Assembly: GCA_039619475.1 (NCBI GenBank)
Contig: CM077115.1
Location: 34,113,083-34,177,082 of the forward strand
Length of the DNA: 64,000 nucleotides
Reading direction: 5' to 3'
DNA from: Icerya purchasi
Taxonomy: Eukaryota; Arthropoda; Insecta; Hemiptera; Monophlebidae
Position 1 is the first letter of the stretch; each line of letters starts with the position of its first letter. Below are positions 10,958 to 21,532 of the stretch, one piece after another. A program made the position numbers and the translations under genes. The notes under the pieces were generated by a model that worked only from the letters and a program-made list of their open reading frames with translations, ran no database searches and had not been told where the DNA came from.

Positions 10958-11745
10958 CTTAATCAGTCAGTTTAAATTTCATTTTTCAACCTTCATAATT
11001 TTAAAATCTATTATTTAAAGCAATACAGAGTGAAATAAATAAACAAACAAAATACGACATATGTATCATTCTACTTATTTAATGAACTAATTTAACTTTA
11101 ACTTTATACTCTTAAGTAATTGCTTACAACATACAACTACTTTTTAATATGTTATTAATGCGAATTCTTAAAGATTTAATTATTTACAGTTTTCTTTATT
11201 ATTTTTTGACAAATTTATTGGTTTCGTTTTAATTTACTATTTAGAAAGATATGTAAATATAAAAATGCTCCTAATTTATTCTTCAATTAGTTCAGTTAAG
11301 ATAGAATAGAGTTTTCCTTCAAAGCAAGTGGGCATCCATTTCTTTTATACATGTTTGAACGCTGTTAATTATAAGTTCATATGCACACCTTAATCATTCA
11401 CGATTTCTTTTTTTCTTTCTTGTCCATCTAAAGTTACACTATATATATATACTTTCGGTAAATTCGAATTTAAAATTTTACATTAAACCGTTGGTACTTT
11501 TAAAATTTTATATTTTGTATTTACTTTTTACATATCATACGTTACATCTTTTTTACCTTTTCGTCATTTGTTTCATAATTATCAACTTCATAGAATTTTG
11601 TTATTTTAACTTTAATTTAATTTTAAATGCCAGTAGACGCTTTAAATGATACAGTACACTCAGTGAACTATACCTATTTCACATATTTTTATTTTTTCCT
11701 ACTTCTTTCGTAATAATAACTGTTCTATTTTATAATTTGTTTTAG
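10440..11745 (+). other. Inter-ORF region with intron-like edges
   Basis: The 1.3-kb gap between ORF1 and ORF2 is far longer than usual for this LINE type. It starts at GTAAGT (TCTATGATG|GTAAGTGG, 10440) and can end at TTTGTTTTAG (AG at 11744-11745), with TAATAAC as a possible branch point about 25 bases upstream. Removing it would leave a spacer of about 70 bases before the ORF2 frame. The sense strand is T-rich. Splicing is only a hypothesis, since a spliced RNA could not give rise to this unspliced copy. Confidence 0.3.
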
Positions 11746-11791
11746 TTGCAAACTAATAATAACTCGAAAAACCTTATAAATATACAAATAA

Positions 11792-13903
11792 TCCTTAACT
11801 CCGATTTCAATTACTAATTCATTAAAATTATTCACATTAAATATTAATAGTTTACGAAACAAATTTGACGAGTTTCTAATATTTCTAAATGAACGAGATT
11901 TTGCGTACGACATTATCACATTGACAGAGACATGGTTATATGATGAGGAATTGACGCGATACTCCATCCCAGGTTTCACTTCTGTCGGACTATGTCGACA
12001 GGGTAAGAGGTCGGGTGGGGTTATAATATTTGTCAAATTAGGTATACCATTCGGTATTGTTAATTTCTCTGTCTCGTCTGCAAATGTTGTGGGAATAAAG
12101 ATAAAACTAACGAATAACAAACTCATAACATTTTTCGGTATATACCGTTTCTGTTCTCCAAATTATAATGATTTCTTACAGGACTTGCAATATATCATTG
12201 GCACCTCATCGCCTATATGTATCATAACGGGCGATATGAACATAAATCTTTTAGACGAGACTAAATCATCTGATTATTTAAACTTACTCTATTCTCTTGG
12301 TTTCTCGAGTAATATTAAAGAGCCGACCTACACACGGTGTCGACTGAATTACACATCTTGTATAGATCACTTGTTTATTAGAAATATAGATAATACTTTA
12401 TTCAGTCCAAACATTAATCATGAGATTCTTAACATTAGTTTCTCTGATCATTGTGCCATTACTGCAGATGTAAAAACAGACTTTACATATCAAACATATT
12501 CGTCAAAACAAAAATACTTTTTTGATAAATCGCTTTTCACTAAAAATCTTAGCAACTACTCGCTCAATGAACTATATCAAAGTGATCTTTCTATTGATGA
12601 AAAATTTAATTTATTACTAACTATACTCAAAGAATGTTTGAACAGTGCAGCAGTACTTCAACCTAATAAAAGAGGTTTCCACAAAAGGTCTCACTGGATC
12701 ACTGATGAAGTAGTAACACTTACACAAAAGAAAAATCAACTTTACAAATTATCCAAGTCAGCATCAACAAATTCCACACTTCTAGCTCAATTTAAAAAAG
12801 TCTCTAAAGAAGTTCAAAAGCAGGCCAGGAAAGCAAAGATGGATTATTATAGTAAATTATTACAAAACTGTGGTTTTGACCAAAAAAGATACTGGTCGGT
12901 CATCAAAAACGTTTTAGGAAACTCAGACCATACAATTAAAGAAATCTCCATAAACGGTTCTAAAATCAATGTTGTTGGTAATGAAAAATTAGTATCAAAT
13001 GGTTTCAATAACTATTTCTCTGACGCAGTTAAGAATTTACGAAAAAATAACAATGTGATTCATACATACACTTCCAAAGGGGTACCTAATTTAAAGTCAT
13101 TTGGGTTCTATGATTTACTTCCCGATGAAATAAAGTCTGGAATTCTTTCCCTGCCAAACAAATTTTCTTTCGGATCAGACGGAATTTCTATTATTCTAAT
13201 AAAAGAAAACATTAATTTCTTTATTAGACCTTTAACATATTTATTTAACCAATCCATTAAAGAAGAAACATTCCCAGAAGTATTAAAATTAGGTATCATA
13301 ACTCCTATTCACAAATCTGGAGACAAAGCTGATCTTTCAAACTATAGGCCCATCTGTATTCTCCCCACCATTTCAAAAATATTTGAAAAGTGCATAAATC
13401 GCCGAATGCTTACTTTTATACAATCAAATGAATTTTTCAGCGTGAATCAATACGGTTTTATGCCTGGAAGAAGTACGAATGATGCAATTTTTGATCATTG
13501 CTCGCTAATAGCCAAAAATTTAGAATCAGGGCGATCTGTAGCGACAGTCTATCTAGATCTTAAAAAGGCCTTTGATGTCGTTGACCACAACATATTATTA
13601 CACAAATTGCATCATTGTGGTTTCCGTGGCATTATACATAACTGGTTTAAGTCATACCTAACCAAAAGGTTGTACACTACAAAAATTAATAGTGTACACA
13701 GTGACAACATTGTAAATCAGTATGGAGTACCTCAAGGAAGTATTCTAGGACCACTTCTATTCTTAATTTATATTAACGACTTATGCAACCTAGATATAAA
13801 CGGTAAAATATTTTGTTATGCAGATGACACTGCTCTCCTTATAAGTGCTCGGGAAAGTAAGTGTTCTACAACACCTAATACAAACAGATTTGACAAAAAT
13901 TAA
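11792..13903 (+). CDS. LINE ORF2, endonuclease and reverse transcriptase part
   Basis: The frame is open from 11792 after a TAA; no ATG precedes the conserved domain, so the true start is lost or unusual. The apurinic/apyrimidinic-type endonuclease comes first: LNINSLRNKFDEF, TETWLYDEE, GDMNINLLD, CIDHLFIRN and SDHCAI, so the expected catalytic motifs are present. The reverse transcriptase follows: SNYRPICILPTISKIFEKCI, QYGFMPGRSTNDAIF, YLDLKKAFDVVDH, GVPQGSILGPLLFLIYINDL and the catalytic FCYADDTALL near 13812-13841. The protein would nick the target and prime cDNA synthesis from LINE RNA. The frame closes at 13903 because of a one-base shift at about 13845-13870; homology continues in the next frame. 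Confidence 0.9.
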   Translation, partial: SLTPISITNSLKLFTLNINSLRNKFDEFLIFLNERDFAYDIITLTETWLYDEELTRYSIPGFTSVGLCRQGKRSGGVIIFVKLGIPFGIVNFSVSSANVVGIKIKLTNNKLITFFGIYRFCSPNYNDFLQDLQYIIGTSSPICIITGDMNINLLDETKSSDYLNLLYSLGFSSNIKEPTYTRCRLNYTSCIDHLFIRNIDNTLFSPNINHEILNISFSDHCAITADVKTDFTYQTYSSKQKYFFDKSLFTKNLSNYSLNELYQSDLSIDEKFNLLLTILKECLNSAAVLQPNKRGFHKRSHWITDEVVTLTQKKNQLYKLSKSASTNSTLLAQFKKVSKEVQKQARKAKMDYYSKLLQNCGFDQKRYWSVIKNVLGNSDHTIKEISINGSKINVVGNEKLVSNGFNNYFSDAVKNLRKNNNVIHTYTSKGVPNLKSFGFYDLLPDEIKSGILSLPNKFSFGSDGISIILIKENINFFIRPLTYLFNQSIKEETFPEVLKLGIITPIHKSGDKADLSNYRPICILPTISKIFEKCINRRMLTFIQSNEFFSVNQYGFMPGRSTNDAIFDHCSLIAKNLESGRSVATVYLDLKKAFDVVDHNILLHKLHHCGFRGIIHNWFKSYLTKRLYTTKINSVHSDNIVNQYGVPQGSILGPLLFLIYINDLCNLDINGKIFCYADDTALLISARESKCSTTPNTNRFDKN

Positions 13904-14633
13904 AAATTGGTTGGCTGAAAATTTTGTTACAGTTAATTTAAATAAAACAAAATTTATGATATATAGTAATTTACCCCAGACCCGTTGGGATAATATAACA
14001 ATCTATTGGGACAATAACAACATATTAGAAAAAGTGTACAATATTAAATATCTTGGAATGTTTTTAGATTGTAAGCTACTCTGGGATAAACACATCCAAT
14101 ATCTTGCATCTAAACTACGGAGGTTAAACTTTTTATTCTATCGCCTTAGTCATCATTTCAATATCAAGCATCTCCGTCGAATATATCTAGCACTATACCA
14201 GCCAGTTCTCACATACGGCATCATGCACTGGGGCCATGCCTCTGCTTATTACTTACGACAGATAACACAATTGCAAAAACGAATATTAACCTTATGTAGC
14301 AATCGTGGAGACATACCAAATAATAATGGACTGTTAACAGTAAGCAACTTATATGAAATACATCTCCTTCTATTTGTTTTAAAGAACAAATCAAAATTTA
14401 ACATATCTATGAAACCTGGAATAACAAGACAATCTAAACAAGAAATAGCTAAGATATCACGAACTAATAAACACCATGTACGTCAACAGGCCTTTTATAT
14501 GGGTTTCAAACTGTTTAATTATTTGCCTGTAGCTATAAAAATGCAACTCCAAACTGGGGAACCACCACTAAGAAATTATAAATACAGGCGAAAGTATCTC
14601 ATTAATTACTTTAGCAAAAACGAGACTCATTGA
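13845..14633 (+). CDS. LINE ORF2, C-terminal part in shifted frame
   Basis: Continuation of ORF2 in the +1-shifted frame: VSVLQHLIQTDLTKIKNWL, then NLNKTKFMIYS, IKYLGMFLDCKLLWDKHI, ALYQPVLTYGIMHWG and the C-terminal block with FYMGFKLFNYLP, ending at TGA after KNETH. This is the RT thumb and C-terminal region of CR1/jockey-type ORF2. The GTG at the first base is not a real start. The same block is found at 21533-22219 and, on the minus strand, at 30175-30853, about half identical at the protein level by eye. A single-base insertion around GGGAAAGTAAGTG most simply explains the break. Confidence 0.88.
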   Translation: MLGKVSVLQHLIQTDLTKIKNWLAENFVTVNLNKTKFMIYSNLPQTRWDNITIYWDNNNILEKVYNIKYLGMFLDCKLLWDKHIQYLASKLRRLNFLFYRLSHHFNIKHLRRIYLALYQPVLTYGIMHWGHASAYYLRQITQLQKRILTLCSNRGDIPNNNGLLTVSNLYEIHLLLFVLKNKSKFNISMKPGITRQSKQEIAKISRTNKHHVRQQAFYMGFKLFNYLPVAIKMQLQTGEPPLRNYKYRRKYLINYFSKNETH

Positions 14634-14827
14634 AGACATACTCCATCTATTTATACGAACTTGGCATATTTTATAAATTCTATTCAATCTGCAAATCGAC
14701 CTTTTAAATTTACGCTGCATAATCCCCAGTCATAAGACTAAATTCATAACATTTTAATACTATCCTTTTAAGATACACCTAAAAGGATATTCATCTTATA
14801 TCTTTACAGCCACTTTTTTACACCAAC

Positions 14828-15035
14828 GTTACTAATTTACTTATTACCTATATTTTATTTTTTCATTTATCTCCCTATTTCAGTACATAACTTATGTTAT
14901 CTTCACTGAAATGTTTTATACTATTGTTACTAAGTTACTTATTACCTATATTTTCTTTATTTTTTTTTTTTATTTATCTATCTTTTAAATTTTTAATTAT
15001 TTTAGTACATAACTTATGTTATCTTCACCGAAATG
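14828..15035. repeat. Tandem duplication in LINE 3' UTR
   Basis: Two copies (14828-14913 and 14926-15035) share GTTACTAA(T/G)TTACTTATT at the start and AGTACATAACTTATGTTATC at the end. They differ in the length of the T-rich middle. Confidence 0.85.
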
Positions 15036-15714
15036 CACTTGAGAGCAGATTATATTATTATATGTACATACAAATGGAATAAGTGTGGTAAATTTGAATT
15101 CAGTATATATGTGGATATATCTGTTTTCTGTGTGAGTGTAAAATTGTGTATATTACTGAGGGAGTAGATGTATTTGGTGCAGCTAATGTGTTTGTTGTAC
15201 ACATCATTGTATGTGTTATACAGGATATTTAAGCTGACTTGTGAGTATGGTTGTTGCAAAACTGGGTGTAGATGAAAGGGTAGATGTTAGCATTTGAGAC
15301 TATTTAATGTACATAATTATTTTAAGTATTGGTTTGTACTATTAGCGTCGATTTTTAAAATCACTTATAAAGTAAAATGTTAATTACTGAAATTGTCATT
15401 ATCAGGGCGTAGTACTCGTATGTATTCATACTGCACAACACATTTACCTCTTCTTGTTTTGATTTTGTTTTCCTATTACAGTTTGTTGTAAATGATATAA
15501 TATCTTTATTTTTATTTCATTTTTGTTTTTTTGTTCTGTTTTTTATATTATTATTTTGTTTTATTTTATTTTATTTTATGTTTTTTTTTTTTTAAAAACC
15601 TTTTTCTATTATTTTTCTTGTTAAATTTTGCTATTACTTTATACCTACAACCACAATAATGCATCCGTATCTTTTGTTATCGTAAAGACTTAATTTTTGT
15701 TTTGACCACTACTC

Positions 15715-15728
15715 GCGTAATATTGCGC
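15715..15728 (+). promoter_or_regulatory. Conserved LINE 3'-end hairpin (copy A)
   Basis: GCGTAATATTGCGC can form a 5-bp stem (one G-U) with a 4-base loop, 9 bases before a conserved TGG and about 18 before the (TAA) tail. Copy B has GCGCAAATATGCGC at the same place. It is a probable RNA recognition element for the LINE reverse transcriptase, by analogy with other LINE 3' stem-loops. Confidence 0.55.
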
Positions 15729-17521
15729 ATAAGTGGCTTTTCTCTGTAATAATAATAATAATAAAGTGTTATTTGATTTGATTATTATTAGCAAATAGTT
15801 ATCAATGGAGTATGTAACTAATAGCATTGATAAAGTATTCATTCCATTATATCTGTATGTAATACATTGCATTACTATGATTTCACTTTGACAGTAAAAG
15901 GAAATGAAGCTCCAAAATATATTATATTACCGTTATGAAGTGAAAGATGTAGAGGAATATCTGCTTGAACATTTAGATGATGGTATTATTATAGAAGTCA
16001 ATGAAGGAATATTAAAATGTTATGTGGAGCAAATATTATATACAATTTACTGGACCATGAAGCACTGCTCCATTATTAGGTTTTGATGATGTGGCATATA
16101 TTTTACTGTCACAAATAAATCGTACAGTTTTAAATACGATAAAAATTACACCGATTAATATTTGAAATTTGTATTGCAATATAGCAACAGGTGGATATGC
16201 AAATGGAACATTGTCTCATCTTACACATAGTCTTTAAATGTAGCACCTGAATATAAGATTTGCAAAAATCCAAAAACATTCATTTATACACTTGTAAGTG
16301 AAGATTAGATGTTTCAGATATATATATATAAAGGATCGGAATGGAATTATCGTAGATTTTTCTAATGAAGTTTTAATTATATATATATTTGTATCTGACT
16401 AGTTCATCATTTGAAGTAAAAAATTATTGATACAGCACCTTCAGCTACTACATCCAAATTGTTAGAATTTCAATTTATTATTCCTTTATATTACATATTT
16501 GGCTTTGTAGAGATTACAGACACACAATTCAAGAACTAGTACTGATCCATGCACAAATATAATGATAAAAATGCATTCATTGCCACATCTGATTAAACAA
16601 TGTATCATTTCGTACAAGCATGTGGCAATTGCCGTTTGTTAAATTTGGCGACTGAGCGAAAATATTCTTACTCAACTGAATAAAGAAGATAAAGAGTCGT
16701 GCATTTACACAATTTAAAGCATCTTCCTTATCAACCATTTCTTCCAACTGTTTAAAAATTAAAAGATTTCGAAATATATTAAAAAGTTATCAGAGAACTA
16801 TTGCAATAAAAATGATTAAAGCTTATAGAACTACCGGCTACATGGCAAGCACTGTCATTGCAGGTATTAAACCATTACTTTACGAAATGCAGAAAAACAT
16901 TAACATATTTTTAATAAAAAGTAATATAAATTTAAATCATGAATTCCGTAAAGTACAGTATCAACAACCTTACTTCATACGTAAACAAAAATTGTTAACG
17001 CTTAAACAGTTTAAACTTATGTTAGATAAGTGTTATAATAATAAATTTCAGGCATAGTGAGACGAATATAGCGGTGTGGTTAAAAAAAATTTCCCAACCG
17101 CAGATGATAGACTACATAATATAGTATTTAAGCCAAATTATTTTGATATACAATTTATTACTAAGATTATTTACATAAACGTAAAATTGCACACTCAAAT
17201 AACTGTGTAACGTGTAACTTTCTTGATAATATGAAGCATATCCTTTCCGACTGTTAGTTCTACAGATTTTAGCAATATTAGCAATGATCAATTAGTAACC
17301 AAGCTATTTAAAATATGTTCAGTAGTTTTACGATAGCCGAAATAAATTACCGTAAGATACATGTACACCTACATTAAATTTATCTGTACTAATTATTATT
17401 AACACTGTAAAACAGTCTGTCAGGGTTCCATAAACTTAAATAGTCGGGGTCAGGACAGAGTTGTTATTTATATAAACTATTGGCATAAATATTTACCCCG
17501 TCGTATTACGAATTAAGGATC

Positions 17522-17545
17522 AAAAAAAAAAAAAAAAAAAAAAAA
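17522..17545. repeat. A(24) tract
   Basis: Uninterrupted A run. No retroelement end could be assigned to it. Confidence 0.85.
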
Positions 17546-17993
17546 GTAAGACAGCGCTGGCCAAATACGTAATGGGAATTGACAGTGTAAGGTAACGTGA
17601 TACCTGTATAACAGTAACGTTTCGAACTCAGAAATTGAGACGGTAGAAGTTTACAAGTTTCTTTCAGCGGCAAAAAAAAGTACGTCTACTAATTAAGAGC
17701 AGAAAAGAGAATAAAATTTTTAAAATCGGTATCTCGTTCGTCTATAATAATAATAAAATATTTAGGGTTTTTTGGTTGATTCGATAACCCCAGCTCTCTA
17801 ACTCGGCTTTTCTGATTAAATATCTCCATTCGAATTCGTCGCCCCTTTTCATCGATCATTACGGTTTTCTTACTTTTTTATAAATTTAATTTATTTTTCC
17901 ATCTTTCTATTTTTGTTTTTGTTCGGATAGCTGTATATTTCTTCCATTGGTTTCATTATCAAAATCAACAAAAAAGTTTTGCTTAGCTTCTTA

Positions 17994-17996
<3 letters not shown>

Positions 17997-18024
<28 letters not shown>
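17997..18024. repeat. (TA)n microsatellite
   Basis: About 13 tandem AT dinucleotides. Confidence 0.9.
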
Positions 18025-18025
<1 letters not shown>

Positions 18026-19079
18026 TAAATTTATTCAATAATCGAAAAGAAATATAGTGAACGGAGAGGAAGGAATGAAAAGGAAAAGGAAAATTTTTTA
18101 ATCTTGCTGTTCCCGAACCAATGACAGTTGCAAATTAGCGTTTCTTAAAGTTTTCATTACTCCCTTACCCATTTTGGAGAATCGGATTAAAATATTTTGC
18201 AATCAATTTTAGCAGTTTTGAAATAAACGCAAAAATTATTTTCTCTCTGACCGATTTATTTATTTTAACTTAAAGAAATAACGAAACAAAAAAAAAGTAA
18301 ACAAAAGCCGTCTGTGTTTTTTAAATCTGATCTTTTAGGATTATAAAAGTTTTTGTAATTTTTCCTACAAATCCTTCGAAATATACGCACAGAAAACAGG
18401 CTGAACGACTAGCGACATGAAAAAATCTGAAAATGCTAATAGGAAATCGGTGAACGAATAGGAAAATTAACTGCTGTGAAAAAGCGGTAATCCTAGTTGG
18501 ACACTCAGATTAAAACCTAGAGAACATGAAGCAATAAGAACGCAATAAACAGCTTTGAAGAATATGCTAGCAAATGTACAGCTTTTCATTGATATTATAC
18601 TGGAAAAAAGTGAATAAGATACCGTCGCGTACGCAATATGGCACTGTCTAGAAAAAGAAAAATATTGCTACAATGCGCTATAAGAAAGTCTCGCTGGTTA
18701 ACTTTTGAAGAATTCCGTTGGAACGTTTAAAATAGGAGAAATACATGTGTTATGCAGTAAAGAAAACATCTTGACACTGAGGGTAATAAAAAAAGATTAC
18801 ATCACAAGATGTGCAAACGGCACACAGCTTGCTACGCGAAACATTTTTCGAGCGAAAAAAATTAAACCATATATACATGGACGTCGCCAGCGGGGGGGGG
18901 CAGGGGACTTGAAACATTTTAATCAACTGGCCATGATGAGTTGGGCAATTTGGAAGCTTTTTATCAGAAAGTAATAGAACAATTTGCCAGAAACCTACGA
19001 AAATTGTGTTTTAATTAAGATTTTATTCTTGTTTAATAAAATATTCACAACTTATAAATTTCAACAATATATATAAATA

Positions 19080-19098
19080 TGTGTGTGTGTGTGTGTGT
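19080..19098. repeat. (TG)n microsatellite
   Basis: Nine TG units. Confidence 0.85.
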
Positions 19099-20268
19099 TC
19101 GAGCGACTATGTTGCAAGTGTAGTCATTAGCGTCACATAAAAATATTCAACCGGCGAGCAATCGCATCAACGTGAGTGGGCCAGTCGTCTTGGTATGTCT
19201 CGCCACTGATACCTTTCTCACGTTGGTTGGCCGAACTAAAGCTAGGTTGCACTCCAGTTTACGTGCTCCGCACTGACAATGAGATGTGGTTGTGTGGTCG
19301 TGCATCCATTTCCACATTGTCAAGTTCTCGCGCAGACTTTATATTTCTAATATCTAATATGTACACATATCGTTAACATAGCTGAAATGCATACGGCTAC
19401 CATACGAGAGCCTGTCTAATAATAATAATAATATATGTTCGGCACAAAAATTTAATCGTGTATGGCTGATATGTTACTGGTGGATGCAGAATTGTTCAGT
19501 AATTTAACTGTCTTATTTACTTTTGCAATCTCTTTACGAGAGCTATTATTAAGTCGCAAATAGTTTTACTAATTTTATATTCCGAAAAAAATGTTGCAAC
19601 TTGGTTCGTACAAAATTAATTTTTATTGTACACAGTGATAATTTTATAATTACTAAATTTCAAGTACAAAATGTTATTTAGCCGAAATTCTGGGCAATAT
19701 AAACTCTTCCGAAATTCATGGCCAGCGTGACAGCGTTTTAATTTATAGGTTTCTTTTTCGGGAAACATTTTAAAAGCTGATCGAGTACTCTTATCATTGT
19801 CTCTTCTAGTAAACAGAGAAGAAACAGAAACCATATTTTAAATCAGAATTGCAGTGCTTCATGGGCGGCGGCCCCACTCTGTCATACCGTTGCTGAGACA
19901 CGAATGATTTCTCCTTACATTTTACACGTTTCTGATTACCGACTAAACAAACGAATTTTAAGAATGCATCATTGCTAATCAGTGGCGCGAGGTCTAAAAG
20001 CTATCGAGTCATCTCAGGCTACCAGCTAACAAGCAAGTTAGCGTGTAACTGTGTTATCTTTAGTGGTGCCGTTTAAACGGAACTCCTTTCTCTCTCTCCC
20101 AAAAAAGTACCCTGTATGAATCATTGCCAAGGATGCGGGACTTCGCTTCTTCACCTTATTTAATATTTCCCCACTGTCGCCTATTTCGTCCCCTTTGTGC
20201 CATCATCCAGTGAACACACTTCAAATGGGGTCACACAAATCGGCAACTTGAAAATCTGCCTGAGGATG

Positions 20269-20284
20269 TATGCAATATTGCATA
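20269..20284. repeat. Perfect 16-bp palindrome
   Basis: TATGCAATATTGCATA reads the same on both strands, about 430 bases upstream of the RING gene. Function unknown. Confidence 0.6.
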
Positions 20285-20711
20285 AGATGAACAGTTCTTC
20301 TTCCTAGACGTTGAAATAAATATATAGATAGTTTAAAAATAAATTTATGTTTTTTTGTTTTTTTTTTAATCTGAATTCTGCGTCGTCACTTTTAACATCT
20401 ACCTCGCTCGGGACAAATTGCAGAGACGAATTGAGCTTTGTTTTTTAAAATTCGTTTAATTCCTTATCTTTCTAATACCTGCTAAATCAATTATTATTCG
20501 GAAAATTGCCATACGAACGGCTGAAGATAAATCAGTTATTTCTGGTATTCACTATTACCGTGGTAAAGTAAATTAAATTAACGAATAAAGTGCAATGACA
20601 GTTAACGTTTCAGTTATTCCTCATTCTTCCATTGACCTTGTTAACAACACGGTTTATAACAGTAGAAAATTATTCTTCGTCCGGTTTTTGAATGTTTTTT
20701 TGTAAAACATT

Positions 20712-21368
20712 ATGACTGAAACGGCGGTAAAAGAAAAAAATACCTGTCCAATATGCTGGTCGGACGTAATAGCCGCGGTCGGTATCGTAAAATCGTGTAA
20801 TCATTCGTTTTGCCTATCCTGCATTAAGAAATGGAGCTTGAAAAATCGCTATTGCCCGATATGCCACGTCCAATTTGACAGTATCGATAAGCTGAATTCG
20901 GTGAACGGTAAACGCGAATCGATTTCATTGCCACCATTGCCAGTTACGATAATTGATCTGTTTTCCGAGAGGCGCCATGGTGAAGACTATTCAACCGATG
21001 ACAACGACGATCAGGATGAGAACTCATCGAACGATGGCAGCAACTATTACGGCGTTTATCAGGACCGATTGGATTGGTTGCAGCATTTGTCGTTCTCCTT
21101 CTGGCCGAGTCATGAATTTAATTGCTCCGAAATTCAGTTGTATGCGACTTGCCCGAATTTTTTCGTTCTTATCAGCGAATTCGTTGCCGGCATTTGGCAC
21201 ACCATTTCCGTTAATTCCGCTTCGTTGCGTAATAAAATCGCATCTTATTTTCGTACCGAGACGGGCGATAGAAACCGTTTAGAAGATGGCATTTCTCTTG
21301 GGCACGGCCGCGTTAACGACAATACCATTTATGCTTTACCATTTGTCACCACGTTTACTGGGAAATAA
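20712..21368 (+). CDS. Intronless RING-finger protein (Topors-like RING), 218 aa
   Basis: Intact ORF, ATG to TAA, visibly less AT-rich than its surroundings. The N terminus carries a C3HC4 RING finger: C12-C15, C29-H31, C34-C37 and C48-C51, spelled CPIC...CNHSFCLSC...YCPIC. RING-HC domains of this kind recruit E2 enzymes, so an E3 ubiquitin (or, as in Topors, also SUMO) ligase role is likely. The run WSLKNRYCPICHVQFDSI resembles the RING edge of Topors. Residues about 85-110 are acidic and Ser/Asn-rich; the remainder is not recognised, and no membrane segment or RS-rich tail is seen, unlike full-length Topors. The ATG is the first in frame. It lies within the putative Trpm intron on the same strand. 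It may be a retrocopy, a captured gene or a lineage-specific gene; no poly(A) remnant or flanking duplication was seen. Confidence 0.8.
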   Translation: MTETAVKEKNTCPICWSDVIAAVGIVKSCNHSFCLSCIKKWSLKNRYCPICHVQFDSIDKLNSVNGKRESISLPPLPVTIIDLFSERRHGEDYSTDDNDDQDENSSNDGSNYYGVYQDRLDWLQHLSFSFWPSHEFNCSEIQLYATCPNFFVLISEFVAGIWHTISVNSASLRNKIASYFRTETGDRNRLEDGISLGHGRVNDNTIYALPFVTTFTGK

Positions 21369-21369
21369 A
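21364..21369 (+). terminator. Poly(A) signal overlapping the RING gene stop
   Basis: The stop TAA (21366-21368) lies inside an AATAAA hexamer. Another AATAAA at 21539-21544 falls within the adjoining LINE fragment and could also serve. Confidence 0.35.
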
Positions 21370-21532
21370 GCTTCGTTAACGCGTCACTCATCTTGCATAC
21401 AGACTTAGGTGCACTTTCCATTTCTCACTCCTATGTACGTATGCAATTCAATGCAAGCCCCCTTCATGTAATCGTATGATTTATGATTATTAATAGTATT
21501 ATCAATAGTATTATTATTATTATTGTTGGTTA

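Larger units (their letters stand above)
9241..15790 (+). mobile_element. Near full-length CR1/jockey-type LINE (copy A)
   Basis: About 6.5 kb: a 5' leader of about 260 bases, ORF1 (9500-10417), a long inter-ORF region, ORF2 with endonuclease and reverse transcriptase (11792 to 14633 with one frameshift), and a 3' UTR of about 1.1 kb. The 3' end is a conserved hairpin, then (TAA)n and TTTGATTTG-type sequence. The same 3' end occurs in LINE copy B at 22.4 kb, which fixes the right boundary. No target-site duplication could be identified; the left edge abuts the (ATT) tract. ORF1 is intact and ORF2 has one visible lesion, so this is the youngest LINE in the window. Clade naming is from the PHD-finger ORF1, the absence of RNase H and the C-terminal block; CR1, Daphne and jockey-like groups were not distinguished. 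Confidence 0.85.
14634..15790 (+). other. LINE copy A 3' UTR and tail
   Basis: About 1.15 kb of AT-rich sequence after the ORF2 stop, containing a tandem duplication (14828-15035), the terminal hairpin (15715-15728) and the tail of TAA units followed by TTTGATTTGATTATTATTA. The last 80 bases align with those of copy B, so they belong to the element. Small open frames here (14894-15082; 15050-15259 minus) are not convincing. Confidence 0.7.
15791..20711. other. AT-rich stretch without a recognised gene
   Basis: Nothing convincing. Open frames at 15904-16086 and 16812-17057 (+) have plausible amino-acid composition but match no family known to me. 18705-18974 (+) runs into a G-run with TE-like GTCGCCAGCGGGGGG. 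The stretch 19140-19380 is less AT-rich but has no long frame. Simple repeats are listed separately. Confidence 0.5.

Noticed and set aside
15904..17057. Two short plus-strand frames (15904-16086, 16812-17057)
   Set aside because: Short, AT-rich and without recognisable motifs, splice context or homology to neighbours.
18880..18912. GTCGCCAGCGGGGGGGGG as a possible third copy of the CAGTGGCGGATC-type transposon end
   Set aside because: Only the G-run and a few bases agree; the flanking sequence does not match the two real copies.
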